A DNA stretch of 12,252 nt from Alphaproteobacteria bacterium (GTDB lineage Bacteria; Pseudomonadota; Alphaproteobacteria; JAAXGF01), in assembly GCA_012267605.1 (NCBI GenBank), contig JAAXGF010000131.1:1-12252 (forward strand). The letters are read 5' to 3'. Below, piece after piece: positions 1 through 6,165 of the stretch. Position numbers and translations under genes: made by a program. The notes under the pieces were generated by a model. It saw only the letters and a program-made list of their open reading frames with translations, did no database searches and was not told where the DNA came from. Every line of letters starts with the position of its first letter. The first letter of the stretch is position 1.

Positions 1-433
1 ACTTACACCACACGTCCGGGCTTCCGTCCTCGGATGGACGCCCCAGTCCGGCATAGATAAGAGCATCGGATAAGTCGGTACCGTCATGCAGCTCAACGCG
101 GGCCAGCAGGCGATCAGTGTCTTCTTGGGTGTGGATGTTATTCAGCGTGACCCGCGCGCCACCTATAGCATTTTCCAAATATGCTTTTGCCTTTTCGGCC
201 AATTCACGTTCAGCCGCACATTCTCCCTCAAATTTCGGGATATCGATGCCATCGAGGCTCACGTTCCTTTTACGATATGTGCCAAGCCGTACGTGCACCT
301 GCACAGTAATCGTATCTCCATCGATGATACGGAGAACTTTGACCGACACGGGATCGGGCAATTTTTCAGCGGCGAGTGCCCAACTGGGCAACGCCAAAAA
401 CAGGCATGTAGCCGTAAAAAAGAGGTGGCGCAT
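1..433 (-). CDS. Thermonuclease-family (SNase-fold) secreted protein, partial at the window edge
   Basis: Reading leftward from ATG at 433-431, the frame stays open for 144 codons to the window edge, so the C-terminus is missing. Residues 1-22 form a signal peptide (hydrophobic core, ALA cleavage before AEKLP), implying export. Residues about 31-144 follow the staphylococcal nuclease fold: RIIDGDTI (residues 35-42) carries the metal-binding aspartate, SLDGIDIP is the second conserved strand, and DRLLARV holds the arginine equivalent to Arg87. DLSDALIYAGLGRP is the typical C-terminal block of alphaproteobacterial thermonuclease-family proteins. The usual VRLxGIDxPE motif reads VSLDGIDIPK here, so the equivalents of catalytic Arg35 and Glu43 appear replaced by Ser and Lys. 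Nuclease activity is therefore doubtful. The Shine-Dalgarno is weak. Family assignment is confident; function is not. Confidence 0.85.
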   Translation of the reverse strand, partial: MRHLFFTATCLFLALPSWALAAEKLPDPVSVKVLRIIDGDTITVQVHVRLGTYRKRNVSLDGIDIPKFEGECAAERELAEKAKAYLENAIGGARVTLNNIHTQEDTDRLLARVELHDGTDLSDALIYAGLGRPSEDGSPDVWCK

Positions 434-491
434 CGTTCGCCGCAAAATTCCGTTTCCTAAGCTTAGCCGTCGCGGGTCCGATTATTGCCAA

Positions 492-521
492 ATTGTACAC
501 TGGCCGAGAGCGCCACAGCAA
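492..521 (-). promoter_or_regulatory. Possible sigma70-type promoter for the SNase-like gene
   Basis: On the minus strand TTGCTG (521-516) and TACAAT (497-492) are separated by 18 bases, close to -35/-10 consensus. Transcription would start near 485, about 50 bases before the ATG at 433. The rest of the 434-687 gap shows no gene. This is a pattern match only. Confidence 0.4.
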
Positions 522-687
522 TGTGAGAGGACGTTCCGGGTATGAGGCGCGAGTACGAAGACTCCGTCGTTGACCCAATCCCAGCGGTAGGTGTACCGAA
601 CAGAGTATTGGCACTGCGAAACGGATTTGCTTGCTACCTATGAAAATATTCTGTTGGCGGGGGTAACACCAAACTCATCGATGTAGT

Positions 688-762
688 TGGAGCGGGAGAC
701 GGGAATTGAACCCGCGACACCTAGCATGGCAAGCTAGTGCTCTACCCCTGAGCTACTCCCGC
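688..762 (-). tRNA. tRNA-Gly (anticodon GCC)
   Basis: The minus strand folds into a full cloverleaf. The acceptor strand GCGGGAG (762-756) pairs with CTCCCGC (698-692). A GCTC/GAGC D-stem follows, then the anticodon stem CTAGC/GCTAG around the loop TTGCCAT (anticodon GCC, bases 730-728). The T arm is GCGGG-TTCAATT-CCCGT, with a G-T closing pair. The discriminator is T (opposite base 691) and CCA is encoded in the gene (opposite 690-688). The tRNA decodes GGC/GGU glycine codons. No terminator hairpin is apparent downstream. Confidence 0.97.
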
Positions 763-792
763 GCAAGTCTTCGATGTTTGAGCCGATATTCC

Positions 793-813
793 TGCAAAGG
801 CGGGGGCTTTGCA
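793..813. repeat. Perfect 7-bp inverted repeat upstream of tRNA-Gly
   Basis: TGCAAAG (793-799) and CTTTGCA (807-813) are perfectly complementary around the 7-base G-rich loop GCGGGGG. The dyad lies about 30 bases upstream of the tRNA 5' end, where its promoter should be. A TTGCAA / GAATAT pair with a 17-base spacer on the minus strand overlaps it. No U-tract follows on either strand, so an intrinsic terminator is unlikely. Its role is unknown. Confidence 0.5.
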
Positions 814-938
814 AGCGTGTTTGCCGAGGCCCACGAGCCGTTGGGCAGGCTAGCCCCCTTGAGATCACCATGACCGACGGATTCGGCAGCGTGAACCGTT
901 TATGCCAACATGCACTAACTTAATCATGGAGAATTGGT

Positions 939-1367
939 ATGCGATTGGGAATTCTGTCCGCCTTGCTTGGCGGCGCGTTGATCATTCCGCCACTTGGTTC
1001 CGCCGTTGCCGAAGGCGATCGGCCCTATGGTCATATGTTGGACCGTTTTGAAAGCATCGACGCCGATGGCGACGGTAAGATTACGCTAGACGACATCAAA
1101 GAGAGAAGGGCCGCAAGGTTCGCTGAAGCGGACGCCAATAGTGATGGCGACCTCAGCATCGCGGAACTAGAAGCGTTGATCGAGAAGCGGCGCAAGGAGT
1201 ATTTGGCGCGTCGTCACGGGGGTCTCGATATCAATGGCGATGGCAAGGTGAGCGCCGAGGAATTTTCCGCTGGGGGCAACCATTGGTTCAACCGGGCGGA
1301 CGTGAACAATGATGGTGTGGTGACCCGCGAAGAGTTGCGCCGCATCAAGTTCCACCACAAATCCTGA
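939..1367 (+). CDS. Secreted four-EF-hand calcium-binding protein
   Basis: This 142-residue protein has an N-terminal signal peptide (hydrophobic 4-20, likely cleavage after SAVA at 24) and four EF-hand loops. They lie at residues 41-52 (DADGDGKITLDD), 65-76 (DANSDGDLSIAE), 97-108 (DINGDGKVSAEE) and 121-132 (DVNNDGVVTREE). Loops 2-4 have the standard Glu at position 12; loop 1 has Asp. The pairing suggests two EF-hand lobes in a periplasmic or secreted protein of calmodulin-like build. GGAG at 928-931 sits 7 bases before the ATG. It lies 86 bases upstream of an ECF sigma gene and may be its target or a sensor input; that link is inference. A GAACC element at 893-897 resembles an ECF -35, but no convincing -10 follows. 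Confidence 0.93.
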   Translation: MRLGILSALLGGALIIPPLGSAVAEGDRPYGHMLDRFESIDADGDGKITLDDIKERRAARFAEADANSDGDLSIAELEALIEKRRKEYLARRHGGLDINGDGKVSAEEFSAGGNHWFNRADVNNDGVVTREELRRIKFHHKS

Positions 1368-1453
1368 GCGAAGGCCCGTGCATGCCGTGTTTCACTCTGG
1401 AACGAATCCTCGTCGCGGACATCAAGGCTCAATTCGACGGCGTTTGAACGCGT

Positions 1454-2029
1454 ATGCCGTCACCGACCTCGGACGTTCAAGCCGACGCAGCAATAATTCG
1501 CCGAGTGGCCGAAGGCGATGCACGGGCTTGCCGCCAGCTTGTCGACGAACTCTTGCCAGCGATCGTCGGCTTTTCGTACCGCATGCTCGGCGATGGCGGT
1601 GCGGCGGAGGACGTGGCCCAGGAGGCGTTTCTCAGGCTCTGGTGTCAAGCGCCAAAATGGCGTGCGGCGGCACGGGTGACGACGTGGTTGTACCGGGTGG
1701 CGCACAACCTGTGTATCGACCGCATTCGCGCGCGGCGCGATGTACCGGTGGCGGATGTTCCCGAGGTTGCCGACCCGGCGGATGGTCCTTTGATTCATCG
1801 CCACCGCCGGGAGGTCTCCGAATTGGTCGATGCTGCAATCGCGGGCCTTCCCGAACGGCAACGGGTGGCGATTACCCTGGTGCACTACCAGGAGCTCGGC
1901 AACCTGGGGGCGGCGGCTGTCATGGAAATTAGCGTTGAAGCTCTGGAATCACTGTTGGCCCGAGGTCGGCGGGCGCTGCGGAACACATTGTCCAAACAGC
2001 GTCGGGATCTGTTGGGTGATTTGAAATGA
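1454..2029 (+). CDS. ECF-type RNA polymerase sigma factor (sigma-70 family)
   Basis: The protein has 191 residues, the usual ECF size, with only regions 2 and 4. Region 2 spans about 26-95 and includes GDGGAAEDVAQEAFLRLW (region 2.2) and the TTWLYRVAHNLCIDRIRAR promoter-melting and -10 recognition segment. Region 4 spans about 122-178, with LPERQRVAITLVHYQEL and a helix-turn-helix ending EISVEALESLLARGRRALR. An in-frame TGA at 1445-1447 limits the start to the ATG at 1454. No clear Shine-Dalgarno precedes it. It directs core polymerase to a small stress or ion-response regulon. The next gene begins 10 bases after its stop and sits in the anti-sigma position, so the two probably work as a pair. 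The exact ECF group is not assigned. Confidence 0.94.
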   Translation: MPSPTSDVQADAAIIRRVAEGDARACRQLVDELLPAIVGFSYRMLGDGGAAEDVAQEAFLRLWCQAPKWRAAARVTTWLYRVAHNLCIDRIRARRDVPVADVPEVADPADGPLIHRHRREVSELVDAAIAGLPERQRVAITLVHYQELGNLGAAAVMEISVEALESLLARGRRALRNTLSKQRRDLLGDLK

Positions 2030-2039
2030 CAGGGGCGGC

Positions 2040-2462
2040 ATGACCGAGCGCAGAACCATGGATATCGCGCGGGCGCATCAACTGCTCGATGCCTATGGCG
2101 CCGACCCGGCCTGTTGGCCCGCGGCTGAACGGATCGCGTTGAGCGAATTCATCGCTGAGTCGCCGGAGGCTGCACGGGTCCGTGCCCGCGCTGCAACGCT
2201 TGACCATGTGTTGAATCAGGCTGGTACCTACGCGCCGTCGGATCGGGTGCGTGCGCAAATCCTCGCGGCGGCGCCAATTCGGTCCGACGACTGGCTCGAT
2301 GGCATGCGCGCCGCATTTGGTTCGCTCTGGCGTCCGGCGGCGGTCCTCGCCTTCTCCTTGGTGGTCGGTATCGGATTGGGCATCATGAATCCGGTGTTTG
2401 AGCCCGAGGACGAAGAAATCGCGCTGTTGGTTTTGGGTCCCGGTTGGGATGAAACGCAATGA
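2040..2462 (+). CDS. Single-pass membrane protein, probable anti-sigma factor
   Basis: This 140-residue protein has a cytoplasmic N-terminal helical part (about 1-97, with LLDAYGADPACWPAAER near the start), one predicted membrane helix at about 98-117, and a short acidic C-terminal tail with EPEDEE. It has no HxxxCxxC zinc anti-sigma motif. The role is inferred from position: directly after the ECF sigma gene and overlapping the metal-sensor-like gene by ATGA. Related proteins beginning LLDAYGADPxxWP are, from memory, common alphaproteobacterial hypothetical proteins next to ECF genes. The start at 2040 is chosen because AGGGG lies at 2031-2035; an ATG at 2058 is possible. It would hold the sigma factor at the inner membrane until a periplasmic signal arrives. 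Confidence 0.7.
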   Translation: MTERRTMDIARAHQLLDAYGADPACWPAAERIALSEFIAESPEAARVRARAATLDHVLNQAGTYAPSDRVRAQILAAAPIRSDDWLDGMRAAFGSLWRPAAVLAFSLVVGIGLGIMNPVFEPEDEEIALLVLGPGWDETQ

Positions 2463-2950
2463 TCACGCGCGTACACCACGGCGTATGGATCGTCCTCGTC
2501 GCTTCGCTGGCGGGAAACTTATTTCTCGGCGGCATGATGTTCTCGCGTTGGCTGGGTCACCACCAAGGGCACAATGATGGCCGCCCTTTCGCACTAATGC
2601 ATCGCATGGCCGAGTTGGAGGGACCGGCCGGCGACGCTGTCCGGTCCCGCTACGGGCCCGAGATACACCGCAGTATCCAAGATATGCACCAGGCCCGCCG
2701 AGCTGTCCGTCGCGCCATGGCCGCGGACCCCTTCGATGCTGCAGCCCTGGAATCGGCTTTGAACAAAATGCGGCGTCAGACTGAGCGCACCCAAGCCAGC
2801 CTTCATGCGGCTCTGGCTGAGGTTGCGGTCCTGTTGCCAGCGGCCGAACGAAGAGAGTTATTCACTCGATTCGAGCGCCGCAGACCGCGTCCGAGTATGC
2901 CCGACGGTAGGAAGGTTCGACACGATAGCCTTCCGCATCCGCCTCGCTAG
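2459..2950 (+). CDS. Membrane-anchored periplasmic metal-sensor-like protein (CnrX/ZraP-type)
   Basis: This 163-residue protein has one N-terminal membrane anchor (about 9-29) followed by a helical periplasmic domain. Just after the anchor is a histidine cluster, GHHQGH (residues 33-38), then His48, His70 and His77. The domain is a run of charged amphipathic helices: MHRMAELEG, EIHRSIQDMHQARRAVRRAM, and a long helix over about 95-140 including LLPAAERRELFTRFERRR. This is the pattern of the heavy-metal-resistance/CpxP-Spy superfamily used by CnrX and ZraP. The C-terminal 25 residues are basic and Pro-rich. The ATG overlaps the preceding stop (ATGA), implying coupled translation. It likely senses a divalent metal or envelope state and signals to the anti-sigma. 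The bound metal cannot be read from the sequence. Confidence 0.78.
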   Translation: MITRVHHGVWIVLVASLAGNLFLGGMMFSRWLGHHQGHNDGRPFALMHRMAELEGPAGDAVRSRYGPEIHRSIQDMHQARRAVRRAMAADPFDAAALESALNKMRRQTERTQASLHAALAEVAVLLPAAERRELFTRFERRRPRPSMPDGRKVRHDSLPHPPR

Positions 2951-2984
2951 CCGTGTCGTTGAATGGGGCGTTAAGCGGGGGGAC

Positions 2985-4502
2985 CTAGCGATACCGTTTG
3001 ATTCGTCCGCTTTTTAAGCGCGACCAATAGGAATCAAGCTCGGTTTTGACGACTGGAAACAGAATGTAAAGACCGATGATATTGGCCACCGCCATGATAA
3101 AAACCGAGGAATCCGCAAAATCCACGACCGGTTTCAAGCTCATTGTGCAGCCAATAATGACGAAGCAGCAGTAGATGAGCTTGTAGATCATATCCATTGT
3201 ACGGTTCTCGCCGAACAGATAGGCCCAACATTTCGAGCCGTAATAGGCCCACGACAACATGGTCGAGAAGGCAAATAGCATGATGGCCAGGGCGAGCACG
3301 TAGGGAAACCACCAGATCACGCTCTCGAAGGCCGCGGATGTCAGCGCAACGCCGCTCATACCGGCATTGGCGGAATAGGATCCAGTGATGATGATAACCA
3401 GGGCTGTCATCGTACAAATCACGACGGTGTCGATGAGGGGTTCGTAAAGAGCGACGATGCCCTCTGTAATCGGCTCTTTGGTCCGTACTGCCGAGTGCGC
3501 GATGGCGGCCGACCCAACGCCAGCCTCGTTCGAGAACGCGGCCCGCTTAAATCCCTGGACCAAGGCCCCGAGTACGCCACCGGCGACTCCTGGTGCGCTG
3601 AACGCGCCATCGATGATCGCCGCGAATGCGCCCGGTACCTTTTCAATATGGCCAATGATGATGACCAAAGCGGCGCCGACGTAAATGGCTGCCATAAGAG
3701 GCACAATCTTCTCTGTCACCTTGGCGATCGACTTAATTCCGCCGATGATGACGATTCCCAGCATGATCGCGAGGACGAATCCGAACAGCCAACCCTTGTC
3801 GGCCATGAAGCTCGCCTCGCCGCCGGTCACATTTACGAATTGGCGGAAGCACTGATTGGCTTGAAACATATTGCCGCCGCCTAACGCGCTCAAAAAGCAG
3901 CACGCGGCGTAAAATACCGCCAGCCCTTTTCCCAGGGTCGCAAGGTTTCGCTCGGCGAGCCCCTTACTCAGATAGTACATGGGACCGCCCGAAACCGAGC
4001 CATCGGCATACTCATTTCGGTACTTCACGCCCAGGGTGCACTCGGAAAACTTCAACGACATGCCCAAAACGCCCGAGACAATCATCCAAAAGGTCGCACC
4101 CGGACCGCCGACGGAAACAGCGATCGCGACGCCCGCGATATTGCCGAGCCCTACGGTTCCCGAGAGCGCCGTCGTAAGGGCCTGAAAATGCGAAACCTCT
4201 CCAGCATCCTTGGGATTTGAATAGTCTCCGCGAATCAGCTGGAAGGCATGTTTGAACGCGCGGATGTTGATGAATCGGAAGTAGACGGTGGCGATCAACG
4301 ACGCGACGACCAACCAAAACACCATTAGCGGTACGGAAACGCCAAAAATAGGAACGGAAAAAAATACGATCCCCGACACGAACTTGGAGGTTGGCGCCAC
4401 GACCTGGCTGATCTTTGCGTCAAGGTCGCTTAGGTCCCCCTCGGCAAGAACGAGCAATATAAAAATCAGTAAGACGACCCAAAGCGTGACGGAATTTTTC
4501 AT
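2985..4502 (-). CDS. Sodium:alanine/glycine symporter (AGCS family)
   Basis: This 505-residue polytopic inner-membrane protein of the alanine/glycine:cation symporter family (TC 2.A.25) takes up a small neutral amino acid with Na+. Signature blocks are GDYSNPKDAGEVSHFQALTT (92-111), SGTVGLGNIAGVA (114-126), GGPGATFWM (132-140), GGPMYYL (172-178), and NEAGVGSAAIAHSA (325-338). About 10-11 further hydrophobic segments follow the family pattern. Residues 7-20 form an extra N-terminal hydrophobic stretch followed by an acidic segment, seen in longer alphaproteobacterial members; it may be a signal sequence. A TAA abuts the ATG in frame, so no upstream start exists. The nearest purine tract (AAGGGG) is about 20 bases upstream, so initiation looks weak. 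It converges on the metal-sensor gene with a 34-base gap and no clear terminator. Confidence 0.93.
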   Translation of the reverse strand: MKNSVTLWVVLLIFILLVLAEGDLSDLDAKISQVVAPTSKFVSGIVFFSVPIFGVSVPLMVFWLVVASLIATVYFRFINIRAFKHAFQLIRGDYSNPKDAGEVSHFQALTTALSGTVGLGNIAGVAIAVSVGGPGATFWMIVSGVLGMSLKFSECTLGVKYRNEYADGSVSGGPMYYLSKGLAERNLATLGKGLAVFYAACCFLSALGGGNMFQANQCFRQFVNVTGGEASFMADKGWLFGFVLAIMLGIVIIGGIKSIAKVTEKIVPLMAAIYVGAALVIIIGHIEKVPGAFAAIIDGAFSAPGVAGGVLGALVQGFKRAAFSNEAGVGSAAIAHSAVRTKEPITEGIVALYEPLIDTVVICTMTALVIIITGSYSANAGMSGVALTSAAFESVIWWFPYVLALAIMLFAFSTMLSWAYYGSKCWAYLFGENRTMDMIYKLIYCCFVIIGCTMSLKPVVDFADSSVFIMAVANIIGLYILFPVVKTELDSYWSRLKSGRIKRYR

Positions 4503-4701
4503 TTAGCTGTCAAAATATTGTCCCCTTGGCCATCGGTACCCGCTTATCCGCCCGGAAGCAATCCAGCATTCGCGCTATCAGGGCGAAAGTTTCAGTGCAC
4601 GACGGAGAGTACCGAGCGGAAACGGTATTTGTTTGCGTTGCTTAGAGGGAAGTGGCGTCACGTTCTTCAGGCCAGGCAAATTAATGAGAGACAACTATTC
4701 C

Positions 4702-4723
4702 GAGAATCTGATATGATATTCTC
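4702..4723. promoter_or_regulatory. Operator-like inverted repeat upstream of the response-regulator promoter
   Basis: Half-sites GAGAAT (4702-4707) and ATTCTC (4718-4723) are perfect inverted repeats. Nine of 11 base pairs across the 22-base dyad are symmetric, with a central ATAT. The dyad ends 5 bases before the TTGACA -35 element at 4729, a typical position for a class II activator or a repressor. TATTCTCT recurs at 4829-4836 in the leader. The binding protein is unknown; autoregulation by the adjacent NarL/FixJ regulator is one option. Confidence 0.5.
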
Positions 4724-4728
4724 TCTAT

Positions 4729-4758
4729 TTGACAGCTGGGGTTTAGGTGAGGTATATT
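4729..4758 (+). promoter_or_regulatory. Sigma70-type promoter for the response regulator
   Basis: A perfect TTGACA (4729-4734) and TATATT (4753-4758) are separated by 18 bases. Transcription should start near 4765. This is the strongest housekeeping-type promoter match in the window, and the only large gene it can serve is the response regulator starting at 4901. Confidence 0.6.
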
Positions 4759-4900
4759 AGTCTGTAATTTGACTAACCTGTTAAAGTAGTACGCTAGGTA
4801 AGTAGTGTTCGCGTAGAGTTAATCAAACTATTCTCTATCCTGGCTGAAATTTTCGTCCCATTTTCCCTATTAAATTGTTTGAACAGGAGGATGAGTGCCA

Positions 4901-5578
4901 ATGAAGATCTTGGTTGCCGACGATCATTGGGTGGTCCGCGCGGGGTTGAAGCGACTTTTAAAGCGGTTGGAGGAAAATCCGGAGATTGTCGAAGCCAACG
5001 ACTACGACGATGCCCTAGCGGCGGCGGATCAAAATAGCGATATAGACCTGATTCTCCTCGACTTAGTGATGCCCGGGCGCCAAGGGCTAGACGGTCTGCA
5101 GGAGATTCATAGTCGGGTCCCCGCGGTTCCTATCATCGTCATGTCGGTACTACAGGAAAGGCGCGACGTATTACGTGCCATCGAGCACGGGGCGATGGGC
5201 TATATTCCGAAGTCTTCTAACGGCGACGAAATCGTAAAGGTCGTTCGCCTGGTGCTGGATGGGGAAATTTGTCTCCCGAGAGCTTTATTGGAAAGAGCCC
5301 AGGCGACTGGGACGCGTATCGATAGCAGCGTGATTAAGACGGATACGCCGGCAGATGCGCCTGTGCCGCCGTTTACCAAGCGCCAAAAGGACGTACTCTA
5401 CTTGCTTGCCGAGGGTATATCGAACCGGGATATCGCCCGTGAGCTGGGACTTTCCGAACATACGGTGCGAATTCACATATCCGCCATTCTGAGAACTCTC
5501 AAGATTACCAATCGAACCCAGGCGGCCCTGTTCGCGGCGGAGTATTTTGGACGGCGGCCGGGAAGCGCTCAAGACTGA
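4901..5578 (+). CDS. NarL/FixJ-family two-component response regulator (orphan)
   Basis: This 225-residue protein has a receiver domain (about 1-120) and a LuxR-type helix-turn-helix domain (about 157-213). The receiver has the acidic pair Asp7-Asp8, the phospho-acceptor Asp54 in LILLDLVMPG, Ser82 in IVMSV, and the conserved Lys104 in YIPKS, so it should be phosphorylatable. The output domain has FTKRQKDVLYLLAEGISNRD followed by the recognition-helix region ELGLSEHTVRIHISAIL. The ATG at 4901 is chosen: AGGAGG at 4885-4890 lies 10 bases upstream and the protein then begins MKILVADDH, the usual family start. A GTG at 4895 is possible. No histidine kinase is in the window, so its signal is unknown. 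A promoter and a dyad lie upstream. It converges on dksA with a 57-base gap lacking a clear terminator. Confidence 0.93.
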   Translation: MKILVADDHWVVRAGLKRLLKRLEENPEIVEANDYDDALAAADQNSDIDLILLDLVMPGRQGLDGLQEIHSRVPAVPIIVMSVLQERRDVLRAIEHGAMGYIPKSSNGDEIVKVVRLVLDGEICLPRALLERAQATGTRIDSSVIKTDTPADAPVPPFTKRQKDVLYLLAEGISNRDIARELGLSEHTVRIHISAILRTLKITNRTQAALFAAEYFGRRPGSAQD

Positions 5579-5635
5579 ACAATTCCAATTTGACCGTTCG
5601 ATCTGACGGACTAAATACAGTCGCGCGGATCTAGG

Positions 5636-6067
5636 TCAATCGTCTCGGTAGGCCTTTTCACGCCTTTCGTGTCGTTCCTGAGCGTCGACGCTTAGTGTCG
5701 CGATAGGGCGGGCTTCAAGACGCTGGAGGGTAATTGGCTCTCCTGTCTCCACGCAGTAACCGTAACTCCCATCGTCAATTCTCAACAGCGCTTCGTCGAT
5801 CTTGCTGATCAATTTCCGTTCGCGATCCCGCGCACGCAGTTCAAGAGACCGTTCGGTCTCTTGGGAGGCCCGGTCCGCAAAATCGGGCTGGGCCGCCGTA
5901 TCCTCCTGCAAATGCAGGATTGTTTGGGAGGATTCCTGCAGCAGTTCAGATCGCCACCGCATGAGGCGCTGACGAAAATACTCAAGCTGCAACGGGCACA
6001 TAAAGGGCTCGTTATTGGAAGGCTTATAACCTGGGGGCAGTGTAACCCGTGACACGTTGTTCACCAT
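5636..6067 (-). CDS. dksA: DksA-family RNA polymerase-binding transcription factor, zinc-finger cysteines mostly lost
   Basis: This 143-residue protein binds the polymerase secondary channel and, with ppGpp, tunes rRNA, amino-acid and often flagellar promoters. The N-terminal part has LPPGYKPSNNEPFMCPLQLEYFRQRLMRW (about 10-38). A coiled coil follows whose tip keeps the D-x-x-D-x-A motif (Asp62, Asp65, Ala67), and then LELRARDRERKLISKIDEAL. The finger region reads YGYCVETGEPITLQRLEARP with ATLSVDAQ. Only Cys105 of the four zinc ligands remains; the others are Thr108, Ser126 and Ala129. From memory this loss is common in alphaproteobacterial DksA. GAGG lies 8 bases before the ATG and a promoter-like sequence sits 30 bases upstream. 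It is the neighbour of fliX, on the same strand. Confidence 0.93.
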   Translation of the reverse strand: MVNNVSRVTLPPGYKPSNNEPFMCPLQLEYFRQRLMRWRSELLQESSQTILHLQEDTAAQPDFADRASQETERSLELRARDRERKLISKIDEALLRIDDGSYGYCVETGEPITLQRLEARPIATLSVDAQERHERREKAYRDD

Positions 6068-6097
6068 TTACGGAACCTCGGCGAGAGACGGGCGCAA

Positions 6098-6126
6098 TTT
6101 ATATTGCCGTCAGCCGATTGCCGCAA
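6098..6126 (-). promoter_or_regulatory. Probable sigma70-type promoter of dksA
   Basis: On the minus strand TTGCGG (6126-6121) and TATAAA (6103-6098) are separated by exactly 17 bases. The predicted start near 6091 gives a short leader of about 23 bases before the dksA ATG at 6067. The site lies in the 98-base gap between fliX and dksA, so dksA could be transcribed independently of fliX. Confidence 0.5.
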
Positions 6127-6165
6127 GACCTAGCCAAAGGTGATTTTGGGTCGTTGCCGAAAAAG

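Larger units (their letters stand above)
4503..4900. other. AT-rich divergent intergenic region between the symporter and the response regulator
   Basis: No credible gene is seen here. The right two-thirds is markedly AT-richer than the neighbouring genes. It contains a dyad at 4702-4723, a consensus-like promoter at 4729-4758, a direct repeat TATTCTCT at 4717-4724 and 4829-4836, and an inverted 10-base repeat TTTGACAGCT (4728-4737, plus strand; 4514-4505, minus strand). A second TTGACT at 4769-4774 has no convincing -10. From the promoter, the response-regulator leader would be about 135 bases. No clear promoter for the symporter was found on the minus strand. Confidence 0.7.

Noticed and set aside
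86..545. Two plus-strand open frames opposite the SNase-like gene
   Set aside because: Both are antisense to a clear signal-peptide-bearing SNase-fold protein and resemble no known family.
893..920. Possible ECF-type promoter before the EF-hand gene
   Set aside because: GAACC at 893-897 fits an ECF -35 core, but no recognisable -10 lies 16-17 bases downstream.
1378..1932. A 184-codon open frame overlapping the ECF sigma gene in another frame
   Set aside because: It is an Arg/Gly/Pro-rich frame typical of GC-rich out-of-frame reading; the sigma factor in the real frame is unmistakable.
4518..4760. An 80-codon plus-strand open frame
   Set aside because: It overlaps the dyad and promoter upstream of the response regulator, has no ribosome binding site or recognisable domain, and its composition does not look protein-like.
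5579..5635. Terminator between the convergent response regulator and dksA
   Set aside because: Only a 4-bp CCGT/ACGG stem without a U-tract is visible, too weak to call.
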